Below the pieces are notes generated by a model. The model saw nothing but the letters and a program-made list of their open reading frames with translations, had not been told where the DNA came from and did not search any database. A program made the position numbers and the translations under genes. This document shows, one piece after another, positions 17,260 through 24,929 of a stretch of 26,420 nt of DNA (within the stretch, counting starts at the first letter, position 1; each line of letters opens with the position of its first letter). The stretch is from an uncultured Pseudomonadota bacterium (GTDB lineage: Bacteria; Pseudomonadota; Gammaproteobacteria; Steroidobacterales; Steroidobacteraceae): NCBI GenBank assembly GCA_946479515.1, contig CAMLGF010000051.1, positions 1 to 26,420 of the forward strand, read 5' to 3'.

Positions 17260-17291
17260 GGTTCTCGGGAAAACGGTTCTCGGGAAAACCG
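17260..17291. repeat. 15-bp tandem repeat with dyad symmetry just upstream of smc
   Basis: GGTTCTCGGGAAAAC occurs twice head to tail at 17260-17274 and 17275-17289. Each unit has arms of the form GTT-N8-AAC; the distal copy extends to CGGTT-N8-AACCG (17274-17291). The pair begins 5 bp upstream of the smc ATG and covers the ribosome-binding region, so it could be an operator or an RNA element. It may equally be a chance duplication. Confidence 0.5.
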
Positions 17292-17311
17292 GGCGGAGGA
17301 ACTGGCGGCGT

Positions 17312-17317
17312 AGTGTA
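17312..17317 (-). promoter_or_regulatory. Possible smc -10 box
   Basis: TACACT followed by ACGCCG on the minus strand, 56 nt upstream of the smc ATG, in the 140-bp divergent spacer with queF. Weak -35. Proposed mainly because it repeats the -10 plus CG-rich discriminator form seen elsewhere in the window. Transcription from here would include the tandem repeat in the leader. Confidence 0.25.
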
Positions 17318-17395
17318 AAGTAATCGACATCTTTTTCAGGCCGCGCGAGGCAAGAAAAGTCCGCGCGCGGACACCGACAAATCCCGGGCCTCAAC

Positions 17396-17785
17396 ATGTC
17401 TACGCAACCCTCCACGCGACTTGAGACTTTTGCCAATCCCTCGCGCGACATCGACTACACCATCCGCATGACGCTGCCGGAGTTCACCTGTCTTTGTCCA
17501 AAGACCGGCCAGCCGGATTTCGCGACGCTCGAACTGGAGTACGTGCCCGATGAACTGTGCGTGGAGCTAAAGTCACTCAAGCTCTACATCTGGTCGTTCC
17601 GCGACCGTGGGGCCTTTCACGAGGCCGTGACCAACCAGATCGCCGATGACCTGGCGCGCGCCACTTCGCCCCGCTTCCTGCGGCTCACCGGCAAATTCAA
17701 TGTCCGGGGTGGCATCTACACGACGGTGGTCGTGGAGCGGCGCAAAGCCGGATGGCAGCCCCAGATGACGGTGCAATTGCCCTGA
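17396..17785 (+). CDS. queF: NADPH-dependent 7-cyano-7-deazaguanine reductase, unimodular
   Basis: Reduces preQ0 to preQ1 in queuosine (tRNA wobble base) synthesis. The 129-residue product is a single T-fold module of the YkvM/B. subtilis type. Visible are the catalytic Cys34 in [15 protein letters not shown] with Asp41, the QueF motif ELKSLKLY (Glu57-Tyr64), [10 protein letters not shown] with His75, and GKFNVRGGI. It is much shorter than the bimodular ~280-residue QueF of E. coli. The ATG at 17396 has only a weak GGG upstream; a start at the later Met25 would leave little before the fold. Divergent from smc; dksA follows 127 bp downstream with its own promoter. Confidence 0.95.
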   Translation: MSTQPSTRLETFANPSRDIDYTIRMTLPEFTCLCPKTGQPDFATLELEYVPDELCVELKSLKLYIWSFRDRGAFHEAVTNQIADDLARATSPRFLRLTGKFNVRGGIYTTVVVERRKAGWQPQMTVQLP

Positions 17786-17829
17786 TTTTCAAGCAGAAAA
17801 TGCCCCACAAAATGAAATCCCGGGACCGC

Positions 17830-17857
17830 TGTACAGGGCAAAAGTCGCCGGTATAAT
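17830..17857 (+). promoter_or_regulatory. Candidate dksA promoter
   Basis: TGTACA at 17830-17835 (four of six matches to the -35 consensus), a 16-nt spacer, then TATAAT at 17852-17857 followed by CCCGCG. Leaves a leader of about 50 nt before the dksA ATG at 17913. The best-formed sigma-70-type promoter in the window. Confidence 0.55.
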
Positions 17858-17912
17858 CCCGCGTCCTGCAAACCGGCCCCCCTTCCGGATCCGGGCCTTG
17901 GAGCGACGAAAC

Positions 17913-18728
17913 ATGCCGACCAAGCGAGCGGCTGCGAAGCCCGCCAAGCCGAAGAAAGTCGAGAAACCCAAGTTGACCGCAAAGAAACCGGCCGCGAAGA
18001 CTGTCGCTGCCAAATCCTCCGCAAAAGCGCCCGCCAAAGCTCACGCCGCCGCAAAGTCCCCTGCGCAGACCAAGAGCGCGCCGACCAAGCCAGCTTCGAA
18101 GCCCGCCGCCACGCCCGTCGTCAGCGCCACGCCCGCGCCGGCCGCCGCGCAACCCGTGCGCAAGACCGCGCCCCCGTCGGATCGCATCGTCGTGACCGCG
18201 ACCGGTGTCCCGAGCAGCAACGGCAACGTCGCATTGGCGCGCACCGCCGCCAGCAATGACGATGGCGAAGATTCGCTCGAGGCCGGAAGCCTGCTCGCCG
18301 GTCCGCGCAACGTAACGCCCTACATCGCCAAGCGCGGTGAGGCGTACATGAACAAGGAGCAGCTCGAGCACTTCCGCAACATCCTGAATGGCTGGAAGCG
18401 CGATCTAATGGAAGAGGTGGATCGCACCGTCTCCCACATGAAAGATGAAGCTGCCAACTTCCCCGATCCCAACGATCGCGCCACCCAGGAAGAGGAATTC
18501 AGCCTCGAGCTGCGCACTCGCGACCGCGAACGCAAGTTGATCCGCAAGATCGACGAGGCGTTGAAGCGGGTCGAGGACGGCAGCTACGGCTACTGCCTGG
18601 AGACCGGCGAGGAAATCGGCGTGAAGCGCCTCGAGGCGCGTCCCGTGGCCACGCTCACCATCGAAGCCCAGGAACGGCGCGAGCGCCGCGAACGTCAGTA
18701 CGGCGACCGCGACGACCGTTATCGTTGA
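17913..18728 (+). CDS. dksA: RNA polymerase-binding transcription factor DksA, one-cysteine form with basic tail
   Basis: Binds in the RNA polymerase secondary channel and works with ppGpp in the stringent response. The C-terminal ~130 of 271 residues align directly with E. coli DksA: EAYMNKEQLEHFRNIL, the coiled-coil tip PDPNDRATQEEEFSLEL with Asp188 and Ala190 equivalent to the key D74/A76, then RDRERKLIRKI. The zinc-finger region reads CLETGEEIGVKRLEARP followed by TIEA, so only Cys228 remains of four (pattern CxxT-x17-TxxA). Residues 1-85 are a Lys/Ala/Pro-rich tail with 17 Lys in the first 63. The ATG at 17913 has GGAG 9 nt upstream. Followed by a terminator and gluQ, as in many gammaproteobacteria. 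Confidence 0.94.
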   Translation: MPTKRAAAKPAKPKKVEKPKLTAKKPAAKTVAAKSSAKAPAKAHAAAKSPAQTKSAPTKPASKPAATPVVSATPAPAAAQPVRKTAPPSDRIVVTATGVPSSNGNVALARTAASNDDGEDSLEAGSLLAGPRNVTPYIAKRGEAYMNKEQLEHFRNILNGWKRDLMEEVDRTVSHMKDEAANFPDPNDRATQEEEFSLELRTRDRERKLIRKIDEALKRVEDGSYGYCLETGEEIGVKRLEARPVATLTIEAQERRERRERQYGDRDDRYR

Positions 18729-18762
18729 ACGGCTGGTTTCGAGCTGACTGCCTGACGCGAGG

Positions 18763-18795
18763 ACGCCGCCCTTTCCGGGCGGCGTTCTGCTTTCT
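18763..18795 (+). terminator. Intrinsic terminator after dksA
   Basis: Perfect 9-bp stem ACGCCGCCC / GGGCGGCGT (18763-18771, 18777-18785) with loop TTTCC, then the pyrimidine-rich TCTGCTTTCT. The U-tract is interrupted, so termination may be partial and gluQ may receive read-through. It lies 34 bp after the dksA stop. Confidence 0.7.
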
Positions 18796-18870
18796 GCCAC
18801 CGCAGGGTCCGATTGCCTTCGCGCCACGCGCCCACGGCCGGGCGAATCCACCCTCTGCCGCAGGTGAGGC

Positions 18871-19785
18871 ATGACTGCGGGCGGCGCGGGCCGGTTCGCC
18901 CCCTCTCCCACCGGCCCATTGCACATCGGTTCGCTGCTGGCCGCCGTGGGCAGCTATCTGGATGCCCGCGCGGCCGGTGCGCGCTGGCTGGTGCGCATCG
19001 AGGATCTGGACACGGCGCGCGTTCTGCCGGGCTGTGCCACCGGCCAGCTGCGCATGCTGGAAGCGCACGGCTTCGAGTGGGACGGCGAAGTGCTGTACCA
19101 GAGCACGCGCCGCGAGGCCTATCGACAGGCGATGGCACGGCTCACCGCCCTCGGCCGCACGTTTCCCTGCAGCTGTTCGCGCAAGGATCTCGCCGCCGCC
19201 GCGGGTGACGAGGAGCCACCCGGCTATCCGGGCACCTGCCGGCAGGGCCCCACCAAGGCGGGGCCCGCCGCGCTGCGTTTCCGGGTGAACGACGCGCCTA
19301 TCCAGTTCGACGACCTGTTCCTCGGACCGCAGACCTTCCGCGACATGGGCGATGTCGTCATCGAACGCCGCGACGGCATTGCGACTTACCAGCTGGCCGT
19401 GGTCGTGGACGACGCCTTCCAGGCGGTGACGCGCGTGGTCCGCGGCGCCGATCTGCTGGCGAGCACGCCCTGGCAGATCGAACTACAGGACGCGCTCGGC
19501 CTGCCGCGGCCTATCTACGCCCATCTTCCCCTGGTCACCGAGCCCGATGGCAGCAAACTCTCCAAGTCGCGTCGGGCGCTGCCCGTGGACCCGGCATTGG
19601 CCGCCCTTAATCTTGCTACCGCCCTTACGCATTTATCCCAGCATCCGCCAGCCGATCTGGCGCGGTTTTCGGTCAAAGACGCCTGGAAATGGGCGTTTGC
19701 ACACTGGCGCCCGCAAGCGCTTGCGGGACGCACCGTGAGCGCGCTGTCAGTGGCCAGCGACAGTCAAGCAGATTTCACGCATTAA
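18871..19785 (+). CDS. gluQ: Glutamyl-Q tRNA(Asp) synthetase
   Basis: Truncated GluRS paralogue that attaches glutamate to queuosine-34 of tRNA-Asp. The 304 residues lack an anticodon-binding domain. Visible are RFAPSPTGPLHIGSLLAAV (HIGH-type motif at residues 18-21), RIEDLDTARVLPG, the zinc-type cysteines in PCSCSRKDL with YPGTCR, VVDDAFQAVTRVVRGADLL and the KMSKS equivalent KLSKS. ATG at 18871 is preceded by AGGTGAGG. It follows dksA as in E. coli, and queF for the same modified base lies two genes upstream. The gene continues slightly past the usual family end (ALSVASDSQADFTH). Confidence 0.95.
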   Translation: MTAGGAGRFAPSPTGPLHIGSLLAAVGSYLDARAAGARWLVRIEDLDTARVLPGCATGQLRMLEAHGFEWDGEVLYQSTRREAYRQAMARLTALGRTFPCSCSRKDLAAAAGDEEPPGYPGTCRQGPTKAGPAALRFRVNDAPIQFDDLFLGPQTFRDMGDVVIERRDGIATYQLAVVVDDAFQAVTRVVRGADLLASTPWQIELQDALGLPRPIYAHLPLVTEPDGSKLSKSRRALPVDPALAALNLATALTHLSQHPPADLARFSVKDAWKWAFAHWRPQALAGRTVSALSVASDSQADFTH

Positions 19786-19840
19786 ATTGTGGGGTGCAGC
19801 GAAACGGACTAAGGTATCCGCCCACATGGAGGGTGTAGGC

Positions 19841-20347
19841 ATGAGCGAACCACGCGTCATCAAGAAGTACCCGAACCGCCGCCTCTACGACACGGTCCAG
19901 AGCAAGTACATCACGCTCAGCGATATCCGGTCTCTCGTGCTCGAGCGCATCGACTTCGTCGTCATCGACAAGAAGTCGCAGGAAGACATCACGCGCAGCA
20001 TCCTGCTGCAGGTGATCGCCGAGCAGGAACATGGTGTCGACCCCGTGATGAGCCGCGACTTCCTGTCGCAGGTCATCCGATCGTACGGTGGCAACCTGCA
20101 GAACATGCTCAGCAGCTATCTCGAGCAGAGCATGAAGCTGTTCAGCTCGCAGCAGCGCGAGCTGCGCGAGAAGGTGAAGTCCGTCGTCGGCGTCGATCCG
20201 GTGGAGACCGTGGCGGGCGTCGCCCAGCGCAACTACCAGCGCTGGCGGTCGGTGCAGGACGAGATCTTCAAGACGTTGATGAACGCCACGGGTCGTGGCA
20301 GTCGCGACGGTGAAGACAAGCCCGGCGAGACGGCCAGCCATCAGTAG
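19841..20347 (+). CDS. phaR: Polyhydroxyalkanoate synthesis regulator/repressor PhaR
   Basis: Regulator that senses PHA granules and represses phasin-type genes. The 168-residue product has the N-terminal PHB_acc DNA-binding domain (RVIKKYPNRRLYDTVQSKYI, about residues 5-24, to ~65) and the following PHB_acc repeat (MSRDFLSQVIRSYGGNLQNM). A helical, Gln/Glu-rich C-terminal part follows. The start is set at ATG 19841 because GGAGGG lies 8-9 nt upstream and the conserved domain begins right after; ATG 19826 is in frame but overlaps that ribosome-binding site. No phaC/phaP genes are visible here, so PHA metabolism is inferred from this gene alone. Confidence 0.9.
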   Translation: MSEPRVIKKYPNRRLYDTVQSKYITLSDIRSLVLERIDFVVIDKKSQEDITRSILLQVIAEQEHGVDPVMSRDFLSQVIRSYGGNLQNMLSSYLEQSMKLFSSQQRELREKVKSVVGVDPVETVAGVAQRNYQRWRSVQDEIFKTLMNATGRGSRDGEDKPGETASHQ

Positions 20348-20452
20348 ATAGGCCACGGCCGTCGTCCGGCCGGTCGGAAGGATCCAGGCGGCACTCGCGA
20401 TTTTCCCCGTGTTGCACCGAACGCGGGTCTCCAGCGCTTATCCGGAGTCTTC

Positions 20453-20998
20453 ATGGCGCAATGTCCTCAATGCGTGGCCTCCCCGCTCGTGCACACGATG
20501 CTGGCCGAGAACCTGGCCGCGCTCGGTTGCGGCAAGTGTTTCGGCACGCTCCTGAGCCTGGTCACGTACCGGGCCTGGCGCGAGCATCGCGTTCATGCGG
20601 GGTTGCCGGCCATGCCGGCGGCGGTGCCCGACGTGGACGCGCCGGATTCGATGGCCGCGAAAGCGTGCCCGAAGTGTCGCTCGCTCATGAGCAAGTACCG
20701 CATCACCGCGGAAAAGACCAATCGCCTGGACTACTGCCCGCATTGCGAGGAGATCTGGCTCGACGATGGAGAGTGGCAGCTGGTGGAAGGCCTGGTGGCC
20801 TCGGGGGAATTCGCCCGCGTGTTCACGCAGGCGTGGCAGCACGCGGTGCGCGGCGAAGTCACCAGCGCGATGGAGGAAAGACGCCTGCGCGAGTTATTGG
20901 GCCACGACTACGAACGCGTGACCTCGTTCGGCGAATGGCTGGGACACCAGCCGGCACGGCTGGAGATACTCGCCCGGCTTTCGCGACGAGCTCGTTGA
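20453..20998 (+). CDS. Zinc-ribbon protein, zf-TFIIB type, function unknown
   Basis: Product of 181 residues with two zinc ribbons. The first uses Cys4/Cys7 and Cys26/Cys29 (CPQC, CGKC); the second uses Cys72/Cys75 and Cys95/Cys98 (CPKC, CPHC) and ends in EEIWLDDGEW, the hallmark of zf-TFIIB (COG3809-like) domains. The C-terminal ~75 residues are helical and charged, without a membrane segment. ATG at 20453 has GGAG about 8 nt upstream. Preceded by 105 bp without a clear promoter and converging on pnp. Two complete CxxC pairs suggest nucleic-acid or protein binding; no function can be assigned. Confidence 0.8.
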   Translation: MAQCPQCVASPLVHTMLAENLAALGCGKCFGTLLSLVTYRAWREHRVHAGLPAMPAAVPDVDAPDSMAAKACPKCRSLMSKYRITAEKTNRLDYCPHCEEIWLDDGEWQLVEGLVASGEFARVFTQAWQHAVRGEVTSAMEERRLRELLGHDYERVTSFGEWLGHQPARLEILARLSRRAR

Positions 20999-21040
20999 TC
21001 CAGCGCAGGGAAATTGTCGCGAACTGCGTGCACCACAACG

Positions 21041-21076
21041 GAAAACGCCGCCCCTTCCGAAAGAAAGGGGCGGCGT
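21041..21076 (-). terminator. Intrinsic terminator after pnp
   Basis: Perfect 12-bp stem (21045-21056 with 21065-21076, ACGCCGCCCCTT / AAGGGGCGGCGT) with an 8-nt loop. Read on the minus strand it is followed by TTTCCGTT, continuing the Ts of the stem end. It starts 28 bp after the pnp stop. On the plus strand no T-tract follows, so it serves the infB-pnp operon; the hairpin may still protect the 3' end of the convergent zinc-ribbon mRNA. Confidence 0.8.
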
Positions 21077-21103
21077 CCGTGCAGTTGCTCTGCAGTTCTG
21101 GCG

Positions 21104-23191
21104 TCAGGCGGCGTCGACGTTGCGCATGCTGAGGCGCACGCGACCCTGGCGGTCGACCTCGAGCACCTTCACGCGCACGTTGTCGCCTTCCTTGAGCTTG
21201 TCCGACACTCTCTCGACGCGCTCCTCGCTGATCTGCGAGATGTGCACGAGACCGTCGCGGCCCGGGAGGATGGTGACGAAGGCGCCGAAGTCCATGAGAC
21301 GCACGACCTTGCCCTCGTAGACGCGGCCCACTTCGACGTCGGCCGTGATCAGCTCGATGCGGCGCTGGGCTTCGCGGCCCGCGGCGCCGCTGACGCTCGC
21401 GATCTTGACCGTGCCATCGTTCTCGATGTCGATGGTGGTGCCCGTCTCTTCGGTGATCTGGCGGATGACCGCGCCACCCTTGCCGATGACGTCGCGGATC
21501 TTCTCCGGATCGATCTTGAGCGTGATGATCGACGGCGCCCAGTCGGACATCTTCTCGCGCGTGCTCGAGATGACCTTGTTCATCTCGCCGAGGATGTGCA
21601 GTCGGCCGGTCTTCGCCTGCGCCAGCGCGACCTTCATGATCTCGGGCGAGATGCCTTCGACCTTGATGTCCATCTGCAGCGCGGTGACGCCGTCCTTGGA
21701 ACCGGCCACCTTGAAGTCCATGTCGCCCAGGTGATCTTCGTCGCCCAGGATGTCGGTGATGACCTTGAAGCGCTCGCCTTCGAGCACCAGGCCCATGGCG
21801 ACGCCGGCGACGGGAGCCTTGATCGGCACGCCCGCGTCCATGAGCGACAGCGAGGCGCCGCAGACCGAGGCCATCGACGACGAGCCGTTCGACTCGAGGA
21901 TTTCCGAGACGATGCGGATGACGTACGGGAATTTCTCCATGTCCGGCATCACGGCGGCGATGCCGCGACGGGCCAGGTTGCCGTGGCCGATCTCGCGGCG
22001 CTTTGGCGAACCCATCATGCCGGTCTCACCCACCGAGAACGGAGGGAAGTTGTAGTGGAACATGAACGGCTCGCGGCGTTCGCCTTCGAGCGCGTCGATG
22101 ATCTGCGCGTCGCGGCCGGTGCCGAGCGTCGTGACCACGAGCGCCTGCGTCTCGCCACGCGTGAACAGCGCCGAACCGTGGGTACGCGGCAGCACGCCGA
22201 CTTTCACGTTGATCGGGCGCACAGTGACGGCGTCGCGGCCGTCGATGCGCGGCTCGCCGTTGAGGATGCGCTGGCGCACGATGTTGCTCTCGAGCTTGAA
22301 CAGCGCATTGTCGACGTCGTCGGCCGTGAACTTGGGCGACTCGCCGCCGGCGAGCGCCTCGGTGGCGGCAGCCTTGATCTCGGCGACCTTGGCGTAGCGG
22401 TCCTGCTTCACGGTGATGCGATAGGCCTCGGACAGCGCGGCCTCGGCCTGCGCCGCGGCGGCCGCGTCGAGCTCGGCGCTCGCGGCATTCGGCTGCCAGT
22501 CCCACTTCGGCTTGCCGACGGCGGCGACCATCTCGTTGATGGTCTTGATGACGATCTGCATCTGTTCGTGACCGAACACCACGGCGCCCAGCATCACGTC
22601 TTCCGAGAGTCCCTTGGCCTCGGACTCGACCATGAGCACCGACTTCGCCGTACCGGCGACCACCAGGTGCAGCTCCGATTCCTTGAGATCCTTCTGCGTC
22701 GGGTTCAGCAGATACTTGCCGTCCTTGTAACCCACGCGCGCGGCGCCGATGGGGCCGGCGAAGGGCACACCCGACAGGGCCAGCGACGCCGAGGCGCCGA
22801 TCATGGCGGGAATGTCGGCATCGATGTCCGGATCCATGGACACGACCTGCGCCACGACCTGCACTTCGTTGAAGAAGCCGTCGGGGAACAGCGGGCGGAT
22901 CGGGCGATCGATGAGGCGCGAGTTCAGCGTCTCCTTTTCGGTGGGACGGCCTTCGCGCTTGAAGAAGCCGCCGGGGATGCGGCCCGCGGCATAGGTCTTC
23001 TCGATGTAGTTGACGGTCAGCGGGAAGAAGTCCTTGCCCGGCACGGCCTTCTTGGCGGCGACCGACGTGACCAGGACGACGGTATCGCCCATGGAGACGA
23101 CGACCGCGGCCGAGGCCTGGCGGGCCATCTCGCCGGTTTCAATGGAGACGGTATGTTGACCAAACTGAAATGATTTCTTCAAAGCGCTCAC
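21104..23191 (-). CDS. pnp: Polyribonucleotide nucleotidyltransferase (PNPase)
   Basis: Phosphorolytic 3'-to-5' exoribonuclease and degradosome partner. The 695-residue length is standard. Two RNase PH-like cores (first with [20 protein letters not shown], positioned near residue 85; second with [20 protein letters not shown] and [16 protein letters not shown]), then a KH domain with [20 protein letters not shown] and a C-terminal S1 domain ([21 protein letters not shown]). The start is GTG at 23191 with GAAGGAA about 8 nt upstream. It follows rpsO after a hairpin terminator; autoregulation by leader processing, as known in E. coli, is possible but not shown here. Confidence 0.98.
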   Translation of the reverse strand: MSALKKSFQFGQHTVSIETGEMARQASAAVVVSMGDTVVLVTSVAAKKAVPGKDFFPLTVNYIEKTYAAGRIPGGFFKREGRPTEKETLNSRLIDRPIRPLFPDGFFNEVQVVAQVVSMDPDIDADIPAMIGASASLALSGVPFAGPIGAARVGYKDGKYLLNPTQKDLKESELHLVVAGTAKSVLMVESEAKGLSEDVMLGAVVFGHEQMQIVIKTINEMVAAVGKPKWDWQPNAASAELDAAAAAQAEAALSEAYRITVKQDRYAKVAEIKAAATEALAGGESPKFTADDVDNALFKLESNIVRQRILNGEPRIDGRDAVTVRPINVKVGVLPRTHGSALFTRGETQALVVTTLGTGRDAQIIDALEGERREPFMFHYNFPPFSVGETGMMGSPKRREIGHGNLARRGIAAVMPDMEKFPYVIRIVSEILESNGSSSMASVCGASLSLMDAGVPIKAPVAGVAMGLVLEGERFKVITDILGDEDHLGDMDFKVAGSKDGVTALQMDIKVEGISPEIMKVALAQAKTGRLHILGEMNKVISSTREKMSDWAPSIITLKIDPEKIRDVIGKGGAVIRQITEETGTTIDIENDGTVKIASVSGAAGREAQRRIELITADVEVGRVYEGKVVRLMDFGAFVTILPGRDGLVHISQISEERVERVSDKLKEGDNVRVKVLEVDRQGRVRLSMRNVDAA

Positions 23192-23240
23192 GCTTCATTC
23201 CTTCAAGGGGCACCCTGCCCCGAGTACAGTGACTGACGGA

Positions 23241-23270
23241 AAACGAAAAAGGCCGCGCGGTTGCGCGGCC
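23241..23270 (-). terminator. Intrinsic terminator between rpsO and pnp
   Basis: Minus-strand hairpin GGCCGCGC-AACC-GCGCGGCC (23251-23270) followed by TTTTTCGTTTT. It lies 14 bp after the rpsO stop, matching the place of the known rpsO terminator in E. coli, and would reduce but probably not abolish transcription into pnp, for which no separate promoter was recognised. Confidence 0.85.
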
Positions 23271-23284
23271 CGTTGGATTCGGTG

Positions 23285-23554
23285 CTAGCGGCGAAGCCCG
23301 AGCCGCTCGACGACTTCCTGGTACTTCGCGGGCTTGGTGGCCTTCAGGTAATCGAGGAGCTTGCGACGCTGGTTCACGAGCTTGACGAGCCCGCGGCGCG
23401 AAGCATGGTCGCGCTTGTGCGCGCCGAAGTGTTCGCCGAGGCCATTGATGCGCTCGGAGAGCAGCGCGATCTGGACTTCAGGCGAGCCGGTGTCGTTGGC
23501 GGCACGCTGAAACTGCGCGACGACGCCGGATTTTTTTTCAGTGGCGAGAGACAT
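23285..23554 (-). CDS. rpsO: 30S ribosomal protein S15
   Basis: Primary 16S rRNA-binding protein of the small subunit platform. The 89-residue length is exact for the family. Start [16 protein letters not shown] at ATG 23554 with GAGGAAAG upstream; then [22 protein letters not shown], read here as the conserved S15 start of helix 2, [25 protein letters not shown] and the end [12 protein letters not shown]. An in-frame upstream ATG would add 26 non-conserved residues and is rejected. Between truB and pnp, the usual place. Confidence 0.98.
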   Translation of the reverse strand: MSLATEKKSGVVAQFQRAANDTGSPEVQIALLSERINGLGEHFGAHKRDHASRRGLVKLVNQRRKLLDYLKATKPAKYQEVVERLGLRR

Positions 23555-23604
23555 CAGGTTCTTTCCTCGAGACGTTAAATTTCTGCCGTATTTTGCGGGC
23601 GCGA

Positions 23605-23610
23605 ATTCTA
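23605..23610 (-). promoter_or_regulatory. Candidate rpsO promoter -10
   Basis: TAGAAT followed by TCGCGC on the minus strand, 50 nt before the rpsO ATG in the 82-bp truB-rpsO spacer. TTTACG upstream resembles a -35 but is only 12 nt away. An internal promoter at this place is known in E. coli; here it is sequence-based inference. Confidence 0.35.
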
Positions 23611-23636
23611 CAGAAAAGGTTCCGTAAAGCATAGGT

Positions 23637-24530
23637 TTAGCCGAAATCCGCCCGCAGGAGGCGCCGCGGCTGAACCTCCCCCCGGGACGTCACCTCGGCC
23701 AGGCCCATGAAGCGCCCCTGCGGGTCGTAGAGCCGCACCCGCGCGCCCGGCGAGACTCCAGCCTCGGCGCCGACCGGGCAGACGGCCCGGCCATGGCGGA
23801 CGTCGCTCGCCTGAGCGTCCGACAGCGCGATGGACGCCAGCCCATGCAGCGCGGCGTCCGGTGGCAGCAGGTTTTTCAGCTCCGCGGCGCCCGCCAGCAG
23901 AGTTTCCAGCGACTGCATGGGCAGGCCCTGGAACGGCGCCACCCAGGTCCGCCGCAGCCGGGACAGGTGGCCCACCGTTCCCAGCGCCCGCGCGATGTCC
24001 TCGCCCAGCACCCGGATGTACGTCCCCTTGGTGCATTCACAGGCGAGGCTCAGGAAATCGCCGCCGTGCGCCCGCAGCTCCAGTCGCAGGATATCGATGC
24101 CGCGCGGCGGGCGCGCCACCTCGATGCCCTGCCGTGCCAGCTCGTACAGCGGCTTCCCGTCGCGTTTCAGCGCCGAATACATCGGCGGCACCTGTTGCTG
24201 AGGGCCGCGAAAGCGCGCCAGGACGGCCGCCAGTGCAGGCTCCTCGAGCACCGGGACGGGCCGGGTTTCGACCATCTCACCTTCGGCATCCCCCGTGTTC
24301 GTGCGGGCTCCCAGCTGCACGGTGAACTCATACGCCTTGGCGCCGGATTCGATGTCGGCGATCACCTTGGTTGCCTCATCCAGGCAGAGGGGCAGCATTC
24401 CGGTCGCCATCGGGTCGAGCGTGCCCACGTGCCCCGCGCTCCTGGCGCCGAAGGCCTTGCGGACACGCTGCAGCGCGCCGTTCGACGTCAGCCCTTGCGG
24501 CTTGTCGAGCAGGATGATGCCGGTGGGCAT
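23637..24530 (-). CDS. truB: tRNA pseudouridine(55) synthase
   Basis: Makes pseudouridine 55 in the T-loop of most tRNAs. The 297-residue product begins [20 protein letters not shown] and has the catalytic Asp39 in [17 protein letters not shown], then [22 protein letters not shown] and the [19 protein letters not shown] segment. A PUA-like C-terminal domain follows (about 240-297, [18 protein letters not shown]). The ATG at 24530 lies 12 bp after rbfA. Confidence 0.97.
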   Translation of the reverse strand: MPTGIILLDKPQGLTSNGALQRVRKAFGARSAGHVGTLDPMATGMLPLCLDEATKVIADIESGAKAYEFTVQLGARTNTGDAEGEMVETRPVPVLEEPALAAVLARFRGPQQQVPPMYSALKRDGKPLYELARQGIEVARPPRGIDILRLELRAHGGDFLSLACECTKGTYIRVLGEDIARALGTVGHLSRLRRTWVAPFQGLPMQSLETLLAGAAELKNLLPPDAALHGLASIALSDAQASDVRHGRAVCPVGAEAGVSPGARVRLYDPQGRFMGLAEVTSRGEVQPRRLLRADFG

Positions 24531-24542
24531 GCCGCGACCGGA

Positions 24543-24911
24543 CTATTCCGGCTTGCGCTGATCGGACTTCACCGCCCGGTCGATCAGGCGGGTGAGCTTG
24601 TCGGCGTTCTCGATCTGCTGGTCGTAGAGGAACTCGAGCCGGGGCGCATGGCGCAGCGACAGTGCGCGACCGAGCTCGCCGCGCAGGAAGCCGGCGGCCC
24701 GCGCCAGCCCCTCGGCTACCTCCCCGGGCGCGTGCTTGTCGCCGAACGGCACGAAGTACACGCGGGCGGTGGACAGGTCCGGCGCCACGCTCACCGCGGT
24801 GAACGTCACGTTGCCCACGCGCGGATCGCGCACCTCGCGCGCCACCAGCATCGACAGCACACGCTGCATCTCGCCCTCGATGCGGGCGAGGCGTTGCGAC
24901 TTGGCACTCAT
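24543..24911 (-). CDS. rbfA: 30S ribosome-binding factor A
   Basis: KH-type factor for 16S rRNA 5'-end maturation and 30S assembly, important in the cold. The 122-residue product shows the family start MSAKSQRLARIEGEMQRVL, REVRDPRVGNVTFTAVSVAPDLSTA (site of the conserved core), ARVYFVPFG and the end region LRHAPRLEFLYDQQIENADKL. ATG at 24911, 18 bp after infB, between infB and truB as in most bacteria. Confidence 0.97.
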   Translation of the reverse strand: MSAKSQRLARIEGEMQRVLSMLVAREVRDPRVGNVTFTAVSVAPDLSTARVYFVPFGDKHAPGEVAEGLARAAGFLRGELGRALSLRHAPRLEFLYDQQIENADKLTRLIDRAVKSDQRKPE

Positions 24912-24929
24912 GTCAGACCACCTCGCGCG

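Noticed and set aside
17256..17330. Extension of SMC by 25 residues to ATG 17330
   Set aside because: SMC proteins begin at MRLTKIKVVGFKSF; the extension consists mainly of a tandem FSREP duplication that is better read as DNA-level repeat.
20356..20372. Hairpin CGGCCG/CGGCCG after phaR as terminator
   Set aside because: Only a 6-bp stem and no T-tract on either strand; likely chance in GC-rich sequence.
21014..23173. Open frame of 719 codons on the plus strand
   Set aside because: It is antisense to pnp over nearly its whole length. The translation is His/Asp/Arg/Val-rich without domains, as expected opposite a strongly GC3-biased gene.
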